NCBI GenBank assembly: GCA_030616775.1
Contig: JAUWWQ010000009.1
Span: forward strand, 1 to 64,000
Direction: 5' to 3'
Source: Planctomycetota bacterium
Lineage (GTDB): Bacteria; Planctomycetota; Phycisphaerae; UBA1845
DNA: 64,000 nucleotides
The notes under the pieces were generated by a model. The model was not told where the DNA came from and searched no databases. It saw only the letters and a list, made by a program, of their open reading frames with translations. Positions within the stretch are counted from its first letter, which is position 1. The number at the start of each line of letters is the position of its first letter. This document shows, in pieces, positions 15,893 to 24,325 of this stretch. The position numbers were made by a program, and so were the translations under genes.

Positions 15893-17871
15893 GCCCGGCC
15901 CTCCACGGAAGCGCCGCAGTCGCCATGACCGCCCAGTGTTTCGGCAACCATCTGGGCGACGCGGCCGCCGTCGGCCCGGCCCGCCAGATCGTTCATAAGC
16001 ACGCCCATTAAATGGCGGTGCCTTTGGGCCAATGTTGAGAACCGGTCGTCGTCCAGCCGGTCGACGGCCGCCTTAACGTGCGCCGCCATTTCCTCGTCGC
16101 TGAGCGGCTTGGCGTTGAGTGCCTGGAGAACGTCGGCAACCATAACCTCCCGGTCAGGCTGACGGGTGCGCGTCTCGAGCGTCCGGCGCAGAACCTTCAC
16201 GACACCTTCGCGCGCCAGGCGTCCATGAGCGTAGGCTTTGAATACCTCCACGACCTCGTCATCCCCCAGCAATTCGGGGTTCAAGCCGCTCCGGCGAAAC
16301 GCCTTCATGCGTTGACAGGTCACGACCGCCGCGAAGGTCGGGTCGGTCCCAAGCTCATCAACGAGCCGGGAGAATAACTTGACGCGCGGCGAGAGGCTCA
16401 AGGTCTCAACCATCTCGTCGGACAATCCCATTGCCCGGTACCGGGCCTCGCGGTCCCATACGAATTCGGGCAGCCGCTTGCGAATTCGTTCCACCCGGTC
16501 CTGCGGAATGGCCAGAGGCGGCAGGTCCGTGTCGGGATACATCCGATCCGCCCCCGGGAGCACCCTTTCGAAGCCGTTGGTCCCGTCCTTGAGAGCCTGA
16601 CGAGTGTCACTAGGCACACCCGTGGCGGCTTCGCGAGCGCGAATGACGACCTCCTGGCACGCAGTTTCGGTGTCCACCTCGTTGCCCCACACGAGGATGA
16701 GGGCGTCGTTGGGTCCCGCGCTCATCCTCCGGCCAAGCTTCTGCCAGTCCCTACCGTATAGTGATTCCGAGGCCGTGTCGGAGTGCACCATGTTGGGCAG
16801 GTGGGTCAGGCATGCGATCACCCGAACACGATCGGAGAACTCCTTGGCGAAGGCGGTGTGTTCCTGTGTCTCCTCGTTCAGCAACCCGGCAAAGCCCTTC
16901 AGCACCACGCACTTGACGCGCAAGCCTTGCCCAATTGCGGCTCGCAGGGGCTGGTAGCGGGTCTTGGCGACGATCCGGGTGACCTCGTCGGCGCGGTGTT
17001 TGAGAGAATCCGGAGTAATGCCCCGCCGCCGGAGCTCGTCGCGGATGTACAGCAGCGCGCATTGGCGCCGGGCCTCGCTATAAACCAGCCGCGGGATCCG
17101 CCAGATTTGAGGTACACCTTTGATTTCAACACGTGTCCCGCCTTTGACACTGACGTTCACGTCCTGGCGAACGGTCCCTATGCCGGTGCGAACCTTGCCG
17201 GTGCTGCGGCAGAGCTTCCGGATGATCTGGGCCACATCCGCCGCTTCCTGGGGTGTTCGCATGTCAGGTTCGGTTACGGGCTCGACCAGAGGCATCCCCA
17301 AACGATCCGTCAGATAGACGCGATCATGCCCGATATCCGACACCTCGCGGCACGCGTCCTCCTCCAGCCCGAGCTGCCGGATGCCGATCTTGCGACCTTT
17401 GTATGGAATCCACCCGTTCACGCCAAGAATCGTGGTGCGCTGGAACCCGGTGGGGATCGAGCCGTCAAGGTATTGCTTGCGGGCGATGTGCAACTCGCTG
17501 ACCAGATTGAGTCGAAGCAGAAGGGCCAGCTCGATGGCGGCGTCCAGTGCGTCGTCGGCCATGAAGAAGGGCGGAGTGTCGTCAAACTCGTAGGTGCAGA
17601 CCGTGCCGTGATGGACGCGGTAGTAGATGTTTTTACGGGTCTTCTTCTCCATCAAGGCCGTCCCGTCGTACTCGCCGAGTTCGGAAAGCGTCGGCCTCAT
17701 GTGACGCAGAATCTCGGCGTCGTAGTCCTTGCTGTAGAGGCCGGCCGGACAGCGACAGAAGAGCTTCGTTCGGGTGATAAGCTGGCGGTGGACCTCCAGC
17801 CCGCAGCGAAATCCGATGCCCGCGTAGTCCTCCGGGGTCATCAGATGAAACGGCTTGAACCTAAACGGCAT
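15889..17871 (-). CDS. gatE: Glutamyl-tRNA(Gln) amidotransferase subunit E (archaeal type)
   Basis: GatE activates misacylated Glu-tRNA(Gln) and transfers ammonia from GatD. Residues about 20-45 show the GatB/GatE motif G-L-E-V-H-R-Q-L-x-T-x-x-K-L-F-C-R-C, a zinc/ATP site region; DVNVSVKGGTRVEIKG (about 240) is the family motif in GatE form. An insertion near 280-430 corresponds to the AspRS-like GAD domain that distinguishes GatE from GatB, followed by YPDTDLPPL and a C-terminal helical YqeY-like tail. The 660-residue length is normal for GatE (GatB is about 480). It is first in a two-gene operon with gatD and has a good promoter upstream. Confidence 0.9.
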   Translation of the reverse strand: MPFRFKPFHLMTPEDYAGIGFRCGLEVHRQLITRTKLFCRCPAGLYSKDYDAEILRHMRPTLSELGEYDGTALMEKKTRKNIYYRVHHGTVCTYEFDDTPPFFMADDALDAAIELALLLRLNLVSELHIARKQYLDGSIPTGFQRTTILGVNGWIPYKGRKIGIRQLGLEEDACREVSDIGHDRVYLTDRLGMPLVEPVTEPDMRTPQEAADVAQIIRKLCRSTGKVRTGIGTVRQDVNVSVKGGTRVEIKGVPQIWRIPRLVYSEARRQCALLYIRDELRRRGITPDSLKHRADEVTRIVAKTRYQPLRAAIGQGLRVKCVVLKGFAGLLNEETQEHTAFAKEFSDRVRVIACLTHLPNMVHSDTASESLYGRDWQKLGRRMSAGPNDALILVWGNEVDTETACQEVVIRAREAATGVPSDTRQALKDGTNGFERVLPGADRMYPDTDLPPLAIPQDRVERIRKRLPEFVWDREARYRAMGLSDEMVETLSLSPRVKLFSRLVDELGTDPTFAAVVTCQRMKAFRRSGLNPELLGDDEVVEVFKAYAHGRLAREGVVKVLRRTLETRTRQPDREVMVADVLQALNAKPLSDEEMAAHVKAAVDRLDDDRFSTLAQRHRHLMGVLMNDLAGRADGGRVAQMVAETLGGHGDCGASVEGRA

Positions 17872-17907
17872 GGAACACCGACTCCTACCTCGGAACGCAA
17901 ATACTCC

Positions 17908-17936
17908 ATTCTAATGCGGGTGGGCCCGCTACCCAA
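17908..17936 (-). promoter_or_regulatory. Predicted sigma-70 promoter for gatE-gatD
   Basis: On the minus strand TTGGGT (17936-17931) and TAGAAT (17913-17908) are separated by 17 bases, giving a start near 17901 and a leader of about 30 bases. The Shine-Dalgarno-like AGGAG lies in that leader. A perfect 10-bp hairpin, GCGGCCTGCG/CGCAGGCCGC with loop TCCC (17940-17963), sits directly upstream of the -35 element and could be a regulator site or the end of another element. Confidence 0.5.
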
Positions 17937-18060
17937 GTAGCGGCCTGCGTCCCCGCAGGCCGCCGTGACCCTCGGGCGGCGCGCTTTCCGGCAGGATGTG
18001 CGGCCCGTGTATTCGGGCCTCTATCTGGGGTGCATCCCGAAAAAGGTGGCAGAAGCTTAC

Positions 18061-18145
18061 CGGGTGGCATGGGCAAGCGGCAGCTTGCCCGTGCAAACCG
18101 CTCTCACGGGCAAATCCCGACGTACGTCGGGACCCATGCCACCCG
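18061..18145. repeat. REP-like palindromic element
   Basis: CGGGTGGCATGGG (18061-18073) and CCCATGCCACCCG (18133-18145) are perfect 13-bp inverted arms. Inside are GGGCAAGC/GCTTGCCC (18071-18090) and the 16-base perfect palindrome CCCGACGTACGTCGGG (18116-18131). The double-hairpin architecture is that of the other REP-like units in this window, though the core sequence differs. It lies between the gatE promoter and the TIR gene, at the left border of a region with mosaic composition. Confidence 0.6.
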
Positions 18146-18307
18146 AATTGGGATGCCCCCTCCATCTGTCACTTACGCAGGCTGTTAACCGGTTGGTTGC
18201 AGGACCACCGAATGTGGTAGAATGAGCGGCAAAGCCCCCGGCCAGTTGCCGCCGGGGGGACGACACGCGAGGTCAGCACCTGTCCGAGTGGCAGGAGTGA
18301 CAAAGGT

Positions 18308-20068
18308 ATGCCTGATCTCACCTACGACGTGTTCCTCAGCCACAGCTCAAACGACAAGGCGGTCGTGCGCGCCGTTGCGGAGCGGCTGCGGGCGGACGGC
18401 CTGCGCGTCTGGTTCGATGAATGGGAGATCAAGGCCGGTGACAGCATCCCGGCGAAGATCGAGGAAGGGCTGGAGCACTCCCGCGTGCTGGTGCTCTGCA
18501 TGTCGGCCAATGCGTTCGGGTCCGACTGGGCGGAGTTGGAGGCCGGCACGTTCCGCTTTCGCGACCCCCTGAACAAGGATCGCCGCTTCATTCCCCTGCG
18601 CCTCGACGACGCCCCCATCAAAGGCTCCCTGGCGCAGTTCCTTTACATCTCCTGGCGGGCGGAGGACCGCGAGCAGGAATATCCCAAGCTCCTCGAAGCT
18701 TGCCAGGCCGTGACTCCACCAGATCCGCGTGGATGCTCGAATGAGCCACCGACTATCATTCCGGATCCGATCCGACACGCACAGGGCATCATTCCCGCAG
18801 AACAGCTTCATGCGGCCAGCTCCAGACTCGCTGGCGAGGTGTTCGCAATCGAGCTGCTTCAACGCCCTATTGTGATAGTCCGGCGCCCCCCTGGGCGATA
18901 TCTGATTATCATTGATAGACGCGGTGTCAGACATGCCGTTATTACTACGGAAGCCAAGAGCCGGATATGCAGGCAGTACGTTAAGGGGCGGGAGGACGAA
19001 CTCAGAACGTTCGATGATACTCTGCACCAATTCCTTCTCGGCAAATCCAACGATGAATCGATGACCATCGATCTTCCCGCGTTGGGGCTCCCACTGAGAT
19101 GGGCGTCCGGAGGCGTGATGTCGGTTGTCACCCGCGCCAATAGACCAAAGGAGAAATGGACTCCTCTCTTCTTTCGTGACATAAATCCCTGGGGCTGGAA
19201 CCTCGCTTTAGGTTCGTGTGAGCGCGAGTTTGATGATCAATGGAAATGCCGGAGGCCTGTCGAGGAAGAATTGAACGACCCAAGCATGTTCCTGCTTCGT
19301 GAGTTCCTTGAAGAGACACTCATATTGAGCGACCCCCCTAAGCTAGGAAGCCCCCTATCGTTTAAGCGATTCTACTTCGATCGTGAACTGGCAGACAGAC
19401 AGCAAAGGATCTCTGCACAGTTTGCGAAGAAGCACATTGATCGTCGATCGATGGAGGATGGGCTTGCAATACAGTCTCACGCAGATCGAGAGATCGGTTT
19501 CACCACGGACTCAATACCAGTTCACGATGTCAACAGAGCGAACATGGATATCTTGGTCATTGATCAAGGAGGCGGCGAGCATCTGCACCTCGGATTTCTC
19601 GTCACGTTCAACCTTCTCGAATTGGGAATTGAAGTAGTTCGAGTCTTCGAGTATTCAATTGGGGCAAAAGACTACTTTCTTGATGGGGAGTTGTTGGTCG
19701 ATCCTGAGGGCTCTGCTGTACTTGTCCGAATGCCTGTGGCCCTGATTTCACACCGGGCACTGAAGAGGAATTTTGGGCCGGGCTCGTACAAGCCCGCTTA
19801 TACCAAGGACCTACAACCATCCTTTATGGCAGGGCGTATCAAGAAGAACGAAATCCGGGTATTCGAGTGGGATATTCAGGAAAGGCTCAAGATGATGCGG
19901 TCGCCCACCACACCCGAACGACAGAAAGAAAGATACCGGCGATGGTATGAACGTTTCGGGCAACTCCTGTTGACGAAAGAGGAGAAGTTCAACTACGACA
20001 ATGTGCCGAGCATATTTATTCCTGGAACCGCGAAGGTGCTCTCCCTTTACTTCTCGAGAGACCATTGA
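18308..20068 (+). CDS. TIR domain protein with C-terminal Nudix-like region
   Basis: Residues 1-133 are a bacterial TIR domain: FLSHSSNDK near the start, VWFDEWEI, and S-D-W-A-E-L-E, where E78 lies four residues after the conserved Trp as does the catalytic Glu of NAD-cleaving TIR domains. A linker leads to a region (about 265-345) with RWASGGVMSVV, P-W-G-W-N-L-A-L-G and REFLEE (331-336), resembling a Nudix box although the expected Gly after the Glu pair is replaced. The rest has no family I know. The frame has AGGAG upstream and is coupled to the next gene by a TTGA overlap. GC falls from 45 of 60 bases in 18361-18420 to 28 of 60 in 19501-19560, so the parts may have different origins. A role in NAD-based immunity or signalling is inference. 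Confidence 0.75.
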   Translation: MPDLTYDVFLSHSSNDKAVVRAVAERLRADGLRVWFDEWEIKAGDSIPAKIEEGLEHSRVLVLCMSANAFGSDWAELEAGTFRFRDPLNKDRRFIPLRLDDAPIKGSLAQFLYISWRAEDREQEYPKLLEACQAVTPPDPRGCSNEPPTIIPDPIRHAQGIIPAEQLHAASSRLAGEVFAIELLQRPIVIVRRPPGRYLIIIDRRGVRHAVITTEAKSRICRQYVKGREDELRTFDDTLHQFLLGKSNDESMTIDLPALGLPLRWASGGVMSVVTRANRPKEKWTPLFFRDINPWGWNLALGSCEREFDDQWKCRRPVEEELNDPSMFLLREFLEETLILSDPPKLGSPLSFKRFYFDRELADRQQRISAQFAKKHIDRRSMEDGLAIQSHADREIGFTTDSIPVHDVNRANMDILVIDQGGGEHLHLGFLVTFNLLELGIEVVRVFEYSIGAKDYFLDGELLVDPEGSAVLVRMPVALISHRALKRNFGPGSYKPAYTKDLQPSFMAGRIKKNEIRVFEWDIQERLKMMRSPTTPERQKERYRRWYERFGQLLLTKEEKFNYDNVPSIFIPGTAKVLSLYFSRDH

Positions 20069-20958
20069 ACGACCCGAGATTTCGTCCGGGGCAAGAAGCT
20101 GAAGCGCGCCGGGCGGAGCGCGCGGGCGAACTGGAGGTGTATTTCGACACGGCGATCCCGGTGGAGGAAAAGATCATCTTCAGCCGGTATGTCCATGAGC
20201 ACCTGCTGCAGAAGGGGCAGGATGTCGTGCGGCTGCGGCACTACGTCTGCCCGCACTGCGGTACGCCCGTGGGAAACCGGGAGGTGGCGATGCGACGGCT
20301 GGAGGCGTGGCTGGAACAGAAGGCGACCGACCAGGCGGCGGACAGGCGGGTAAAGCGTCGACCGGGCAAGGCGGAGATGCCAACCATCATCTGCTCCGAT
20401 TGCGAGAAGCGCGTGCCGTTGTGGGATGAACTCGAACAGTGGTTCGCCAGCCCGGAGACGCAACAGCAAGTGCGGGAGTTGCAGGAACAGTCGGATATCA
20501 AGCTCGACAGCGAGAGCAAGGAACGCGCGCTGGTGGGCGAGGTGATTTCCACGGTCGCGCTCGCCGGGCAGATCAGCCGGGAGTTCAACGTGAGCGACCA
20601 CGGCATTGACATGGAGATCGAGTTCAAGGACGACGCCGGCGAGGCCACCGCAAAGAAGCTCTATGTCCAGCTCAAGTCCGGCGACTCCTACCTTCGCAAA
20701 CGAAAGAGCGACGGCACGGAGATCTTCACGATCAAGGACCAGCGCCACGCCCGCTACTGGATGGCCCAAGAGTTCCCCGTGCTGCTGGTGATCCGGAATT
20801 CGGAGGGGGAGATTCGCCGGATGGAAGTGCGCGACTGGCTGAAGCGAGAAAGCGACAACGGGGAGAAACCGGTCAAGCAAATCGTCTTCGACGGGGAGCG
20901 CTTCGACGTCATGAGCGTCCGCCGCTGGCGGGACCGCGTGTTAGGCAAACGCCCGTAA
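20065..20958 (+). CDS. Zinc-ribbon plus DUF4365 (PD-(D/E)XK nuclease-like) protein
   Basis: Translation appears to start at TTG 20065, whose last bases form the stop of the TIR gene, giving tight coupling. C62/C65 and C110/C113 make two CxxC pairs of a zinc ribbon. From about 155 the sequence matches DUF4365: V-G-E-V (E159), S-D-H-G-I-D (D182) and V-Q-L-K-S-G (Q202, K204), the acidic and Lys residues of a PD-(D/E)XK-like fold. I recall this zinc-ribbon plus DUF4365 block as the tail of much larger multi-domain proteins (leucine-rich repeat/GTPase or TIR proteins); if so, this is a freed C-terminal module. GC rises again to 43 of 60 in 20101-20160. A nuclease acting as effector of the TIR partner is an inference. 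Confidence 0.7.
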   Translation: MNDPRFRPGQEAEARRAERAGELEVYFDTAIPVEEKIIFSRYVHEHLLQKGQDVVRLRHYVCPHCGTPVGNREVAMRRLEAWLEQKATDQAADRRVKRRPGKAEMPTIICSDCEKRVPLWDELEQWFASPETQQQVRELQEQSDIKLDSESKERALVGEVISTVALAGQISREFNVSDHGIDMEIEFKDDAGEATAKKLYVQLKSGDSYLRKRKSDGTEIFTIKDQRHARYWMAQEFPVLLVIRNSEGEIRRMEVRDWLKRESDNGEKPVKQIVFDGERFDVMSVRRWRDRVLGKRP

Positions 20959-21048
20959 GCCGTCGAGGGCGACCCTATGCGTTAACTGGAAGGGCCCTGT
21001 TAACGAGAGAAACCGACAGCGCGGCAGCCGAAACGACGCTCTATGACT

Positions 21049-21570
21049 TTAGGTGCGATCAGGTGTCGCGTCGGCTTCCAGGCGCCGAATCTCGTCCTGC
21101 TGCTGTGCGTAAAGCTCGTCGAACTGCGAAACTGTCAACCATTCGACGTCAAACCGGCCGTGCTGAAAAAAAATCACCGCCCGACCGGCCGGCGCGAACA
21201 CCCGCAGTACGGGAGTGGTCTGGGCGACGATTACCCGCCTGTCACTCTGGCGGAGGTATCGCGCCTCTTGCCTGGAGAGGGACTCGAGCATATCCACCTG
21301 CCGTCCCGGGGCCGGTTCCGGCTCGAGATTGAGAGGTAGGACGCCGCTTTCGCCCACTCGCTTGGACAGCGTATTTGCGTGCCACTGAGCCTGCTCCATG
21401 GCCCGCTGTCGGCGACGAGCGTCCCCCTGTACCAGGATGAAGACAAATAAGGCTATGGTGGCGACGGCCAAGACGATTGCCGAACGCAGGATCGACAAGC
21501 GCCGCCGCGCGGATCGTCGCTTGGCCTCATCGGCGTTGCCTGTCGGTTTGGCGTGAGTTTGCTGATTCAT
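21049..21570 (-). CDS. Single-pass membrane protein, unknown
   Basis: A 173-residue protein with a basic N-terminal cytoplasmic tail (AKRRSARRR), one transmembrane helix (about 30-48, SAIVLAVATIALFVFILV) and an extracytoplasmic domain of about 120 residues with predicted helices then strands. I recognise no family. The gene lies 88 bases downstream of the FHA gene on the same strand, so the two may be co-transcribed. It is convergent with the DUF4365 gene. Confidence 0.55.
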   Translation of the reverse strand: MNQQTHAKPTGNADEAKRRSARRRLSILRSAIVLAVATIALFVFILVQGDARRRQRAMEQAQWHANTLSKRVGESGVLPLNLEPEPAPGRQVDMLESLSRQEARYLRQSDRRVIVAQTTPVLRVFAPAGRAVIFFQHGRFDVEWLTVSQFDELYAQQQDEIRRLEADATPDRT

Positions 21571-21658
21571 CGCTTACACCGTCAACACTGCAAAGACCGG
21601 ATGTGAGCGGTGTGGCCCGTAATCCCAGCGGCGGCATAATGTATCGGCCGGGCCAGGC

Positions 21659-22150
21659 CTATTCCTCTTCCTCGGGATGGATCGCGGTCTGATCCGCACT
21701 GGAGGCCAGCTCTTCCAGCGCCGAAATCGGATCGACCTCCTCCTCCGAGGTGAACACGTGCTTCGAGGTGGCGACCCTGGCGCTGTGTTGTCCGGCCCCC
21801 CGGCCTGCAGGCACTTTACTCCGGACCTCGACCAACTCGTCGTCACCCGGGTTGTCGTCGATCTGAACGGTGAAGACAACCGGGCCAACCATTATCTGGT
21901 CGCCGGGCTCCAGATCCTCCTCCTCAATTCGCCGGTTGTTCAAGTAGGTTCCGTTGGAGGCTCCAAGATCCTTTAGCACTGCACCGTCCTCGTCCAAGGA
22001 GATCTCCGCATGGTGGCGAGAGACCACGGCCAGAGGGATGCGAATGTTGCAGTCGTCCTTTCGTCCGATGGTCGTCGTACCCGAGCCTAAGGGGAACACC
22101 CGTTTCGAACCATCCTCCCGGAACATAACAAGCTTAACATCCATCGGCAC
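21659..22150 (-). CDS. FHA domain protein
   Basis: Residues about 5-98 form a forkhead-associated domain: V-F-P-L-G-S-G-T-T-T-I-G-R-K-D-D-C-N-I-R-I, V-S-R-H-H-A-E-I (the phosphothreonine-binding Arg/Ser/His cluster) and N-G-T-Y-L-N-N-R-R. The C-terminal 60 residues are acidic and low complexity, ending in a Glu run. It should bind phosphothreonine proteins downstream of a Ser/Thr kinase; no kinase is in the window. The start is GTG at 22150 or ATG at 22144. Confidence 0.88.
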   Translation of the reverse strand: MPMDVKLVMFREDGSKRVFPLGSGTTTIGRKDDCNIRIPLAVVSRHHAEISLDEDGAVLKDLGASNGTYLNNRRIEEEDLEPGDQIMVGPVVFTVQIDDNPGDDELVEVRSKVPAGRGAGQHSARVATSKHVFTSEEEVDPISALEELASSADQTAIHPEEEE

Positions 22151-22416
22151 GCGTCCGTCACTCGATACTAACTTCGTGTCGACCCATTCCTCGGCAGGGT
22201 TTGGAGACCCGAGTCGTCACCAACCCGCAATTCAATATACCGCAGATCCGGTTGTCCTTCAAATCAGTGGGAGGTGTCCCTCGACCTACGGGGCGGAGGA
22301 TGCTATTTCTTACGTTTTTACGTGCCCACGCCCAAGGCGGCCCGGCGGTGAGCGGTACGAAACCGGCTGACCCTGACCTGGCAAGTCTGGGTTTAGGTTG
22401 GCATGATAGATAGGGT

Positions 22417-23613
22417 ATGGTTGGCCTAGACGATTCCGTTCACGCTCCCGGCCGGGCCTGCGGGCTCTACGTGCATATTCCGTTTTGCGAGAGCAAGTGC
22501 GGTTATTGCGATTTTTACTCAGTCCCGGTGGAGCAGCTCGATACGGAACCGCTGCTCAGGCGGATTGTGCGTGAACTTAGGGTACGCCTCGATGACAATC
22601 CGCGCAAAGTAGGCACCATTTTCTGTGGGGGCGGGACACCGACGATCCTGCCGCTGGAAGAGCTCACCAGGCTCTTCGGCGAGGTCTCGCGGGCCGGACC
22701 GGCTGATCAGATCGTGGAATTCACGGTCGAAGCCAACCCGGGCACCATCGACGATTCCAAGGCCGGGCTCCTGGTAGGCGGCGGGGTTACCCGTGTATCG
22801 ATGGGTGCCCAGTCATTCATTGCCGGTGAGCTGGCCACGCTGGAGCGGCTGCATTCGCCCGACGACATCGCTCCCTCGGTGGCGACGCTAAGGCGTAACG
22901 GCGTGCGGCAGGTAAGCCTCGACCTGATCTTTGGCATCCCCGGCCAAACGCTTGATACCTGGTCGCGGTCCCTTGACCGGGCGATCGAGCTGGAGCCGGA
23001 TCACATCGCCTGCTACGGCCTCACCTATGAACCCGGCACGCGGCTGAGCGAACTGCGCCAACAGGGTCGGATTACGCCATGCGATGAGCAGCTCGAAGCC
23101 GACATGTATCTGGGCGCTGTCGACGGGCTTTGCGAGGCCGGCTACGGGCAATACGAAACCAGCAACTTCGCGAAACCGGGCTGCAAGTGCCGGCACAATC
23201 TGAATTATTGGCGAAACGGTTCGTATATCGGTGTCGGCCCTTCGGCAGCGGGGTACGTGGACGGCCGACGGTACAAGAACATCGCCGACATAGACGCGTA
23301 CATCCGCATGATGGACGTGCAAGGTCATGCCGAAGCCGAAACCGAGGTGGTCGACACGCAGATGCTTATGACCGAGATGATCATGATGCAACTCCGGCTG
23401 GTCGAGGGTTTGTCGATCGAGTCGTTCCGGGAGCGGACCGGTGTCGACCCGCTTGCGGTCTTCAAAGACACGCTCAATCGACTCGTCGACCTGGGCTTCG
23501 TCACCGTCTCAGACACCCACATCGCCCTGACGCGCCAGGGCCGCCTGATAAGCGACGCGGTGATTGTCGAATTAGCCGCCACCTGCGGCGACCGAGTGGA
23601 CGGACCGCATTAG
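22417..23613 (+). CDS. hemW: HemW-type radical SAM heme chaperone
   Basis: The N-terminus reads GLYVHIPFCESKCGYCDFYSV, giving the C-x3-C-x2-C iron-sulfur motif plus the extra Cys-type spacing of the HemN/HemW family. F-C-G-G-G-T-P-T (about 70), E-A-N-P-G-T, R-V-S-M-G-A-Q-S-F and D-L-I-F-G-I-P-G-Q-T follow, and C-R-H-N-L-N-Y-W is the HemW-type Y-W region. Length of 398 residues fits HemW (about 380) rather than HemN (about 450). The likely job is insertion of heme into respiratory proteins. It is upstream of trpG on the same strand with a 136-base gap. Confidence 0.9.
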   Translation: MVGLDDSVHAPGRACGLYVHIPFCESKCGYCDFYSVPVEQLDTEPLLRRIVRELRVRLDDNPRKVGTIFCGGGTPTILPLEELTRLFGEVSRAGPADQIVEFTVEANPGTIDDSKAGLLVGGGVTRVSMGAQSFIAGELATLERLHSPDDIAPSVATLRRNGVRQVSLDLIFGIPGQTLDTWSRSLDRAIELEPDHIACYGLTYEPGTRLSELRQQGRITPCDEQLEADMYLGAVDGLCEAGYGQYETSNFAKPGCKCRHNLNYWRNGSYIGVGPSAAGYVDGRRYKNIADIDAYIRMMDVQGHAEAETEVVDTQMLMTEMIMMQLRLVEGLSIESFRERTGVDPLAVFKDTLNRLVDLGFVTVSDTHIALTRQGRLISDAVIVELAATCGDRVDGPH

Positions 23614-23749
23614 CCGTTTCTTGGCAACCGGATATGGAGAGATCGGACGTCTGCTCGACATAAAAGTTCGATCTGCTGCGAATCGCCCCAAAACGTGAGA
23701 GATGACCCGCAGCGTTGTTTTGACCCCTCCGTGTTGCTACGCTTCGCGT

Positions 23750-24322
23750 GTGATCCTGATTATCGACAACTACGACTCGTTTACCTACAACCTCGTGCAG
23801 ACCATCGGGGCGCTGCCGGGCAGGCATGACATGAAGGTCGTGCGTAACGATGCGGCTGAGGTGGATGAGCTGGCTGCCCTGAACCCCAAACACATCATCG
23901 TCTCACCGGGGCCCTGCACACCCAACGAGGCCGGCATCAGCGTGGAACTCATCAAGCACTTCGCCGGTAAAGTGCCGATCCTGGGCGTGTGTCTGGGTCA
24001 TCAATGCATCGGGCGGGCCTTTGGCGGCAAGGTTGTGCCGGCGTCACGGCTGATGCACGGTAAGACCAGCCTGATCGACCACGACGGCAAGGGAGTCTAT
24101 GGGGGGCTTCCAAGCCCGTTTACAGCCACACGCTACCACTCCCTTACGGTTGACCGGACAACGCTACCGCAGAACTTCGAGATCAGTGCGTGGACGGCCG
24201 ATCGGAACGAGCTGATGGGCATCCGCCACAAGATGATGCCAATCGACGGCGTTCAGTTCCACCCCGAAAGCTTCCTCACCGAAGAGGGCGGGCGGTTGAT
24301 CGCCAACTTCCTGAACATGTGA
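23750..24322 (+). CDS. trpG: Anthranilate / aminodeoxychorismate synthase glutamine amidotransferase
   Basis: A class I glutamine amidotransferase that feeds ammonia to TrpE or PabB. It opens I-L-I-I-D-N-Y-D-S-F-T-Y-N-L-V-Q, has S-P-G-P-C-T-P-N-E-A-G (oxyanion region), the nucleophile in G-V-C-L-G-H-Q-C-I-G and the His/Glu dyad in V-Q-F-H-P-E-S. The GTG at 23750 gives the 190-residue length usual for the family; an ATG at 23702 would add 16 atypical residues. Either the tryptophan or folate pathway could be served, and no TrpE/PabB gene is nearby. Confidence 0.9.
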   Translation: MILIIDNYDSFTYNLVQTIGALPGRHDMKVVRNDAAEVDELAALNPKHIIVSPGPCTPNEAGISVELIKHFAGKVPILGVCLGHQCIGRAFGGKVVPASRLMHGKTSLIDHDGKGVYGGLPSPFTATRYHSLTVDRTTLPQNFEISAWTADRNELMGIRHKMMPIDGVQFHPESFLTEEGGRLIANFLNM

Positions 24323-24325
24323 CGT

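Noticed and set aside
16783-17940. Long plus-strand frame opposite gatE
   Set aside because: It is the antisense shadow of a clear GatE; no start signal or recognisable domain.
18197-18259. Weak promoter (TTGCAG, TAGAAT, 15-base spacer) and CCCCCGG/CCGGGGG hairpin before the TIR gene
   Set aside because: The spacer is shorter than usual and the hairpin could belong to the 5' leader; not strong enough to list as a promoter.
20047-20880. Long minus-strand frame opposite the DUF4365 gene
   Set aside because: High-GC antisense frame; the plus strand has zinc-ribbon and nuclease-like motifs.
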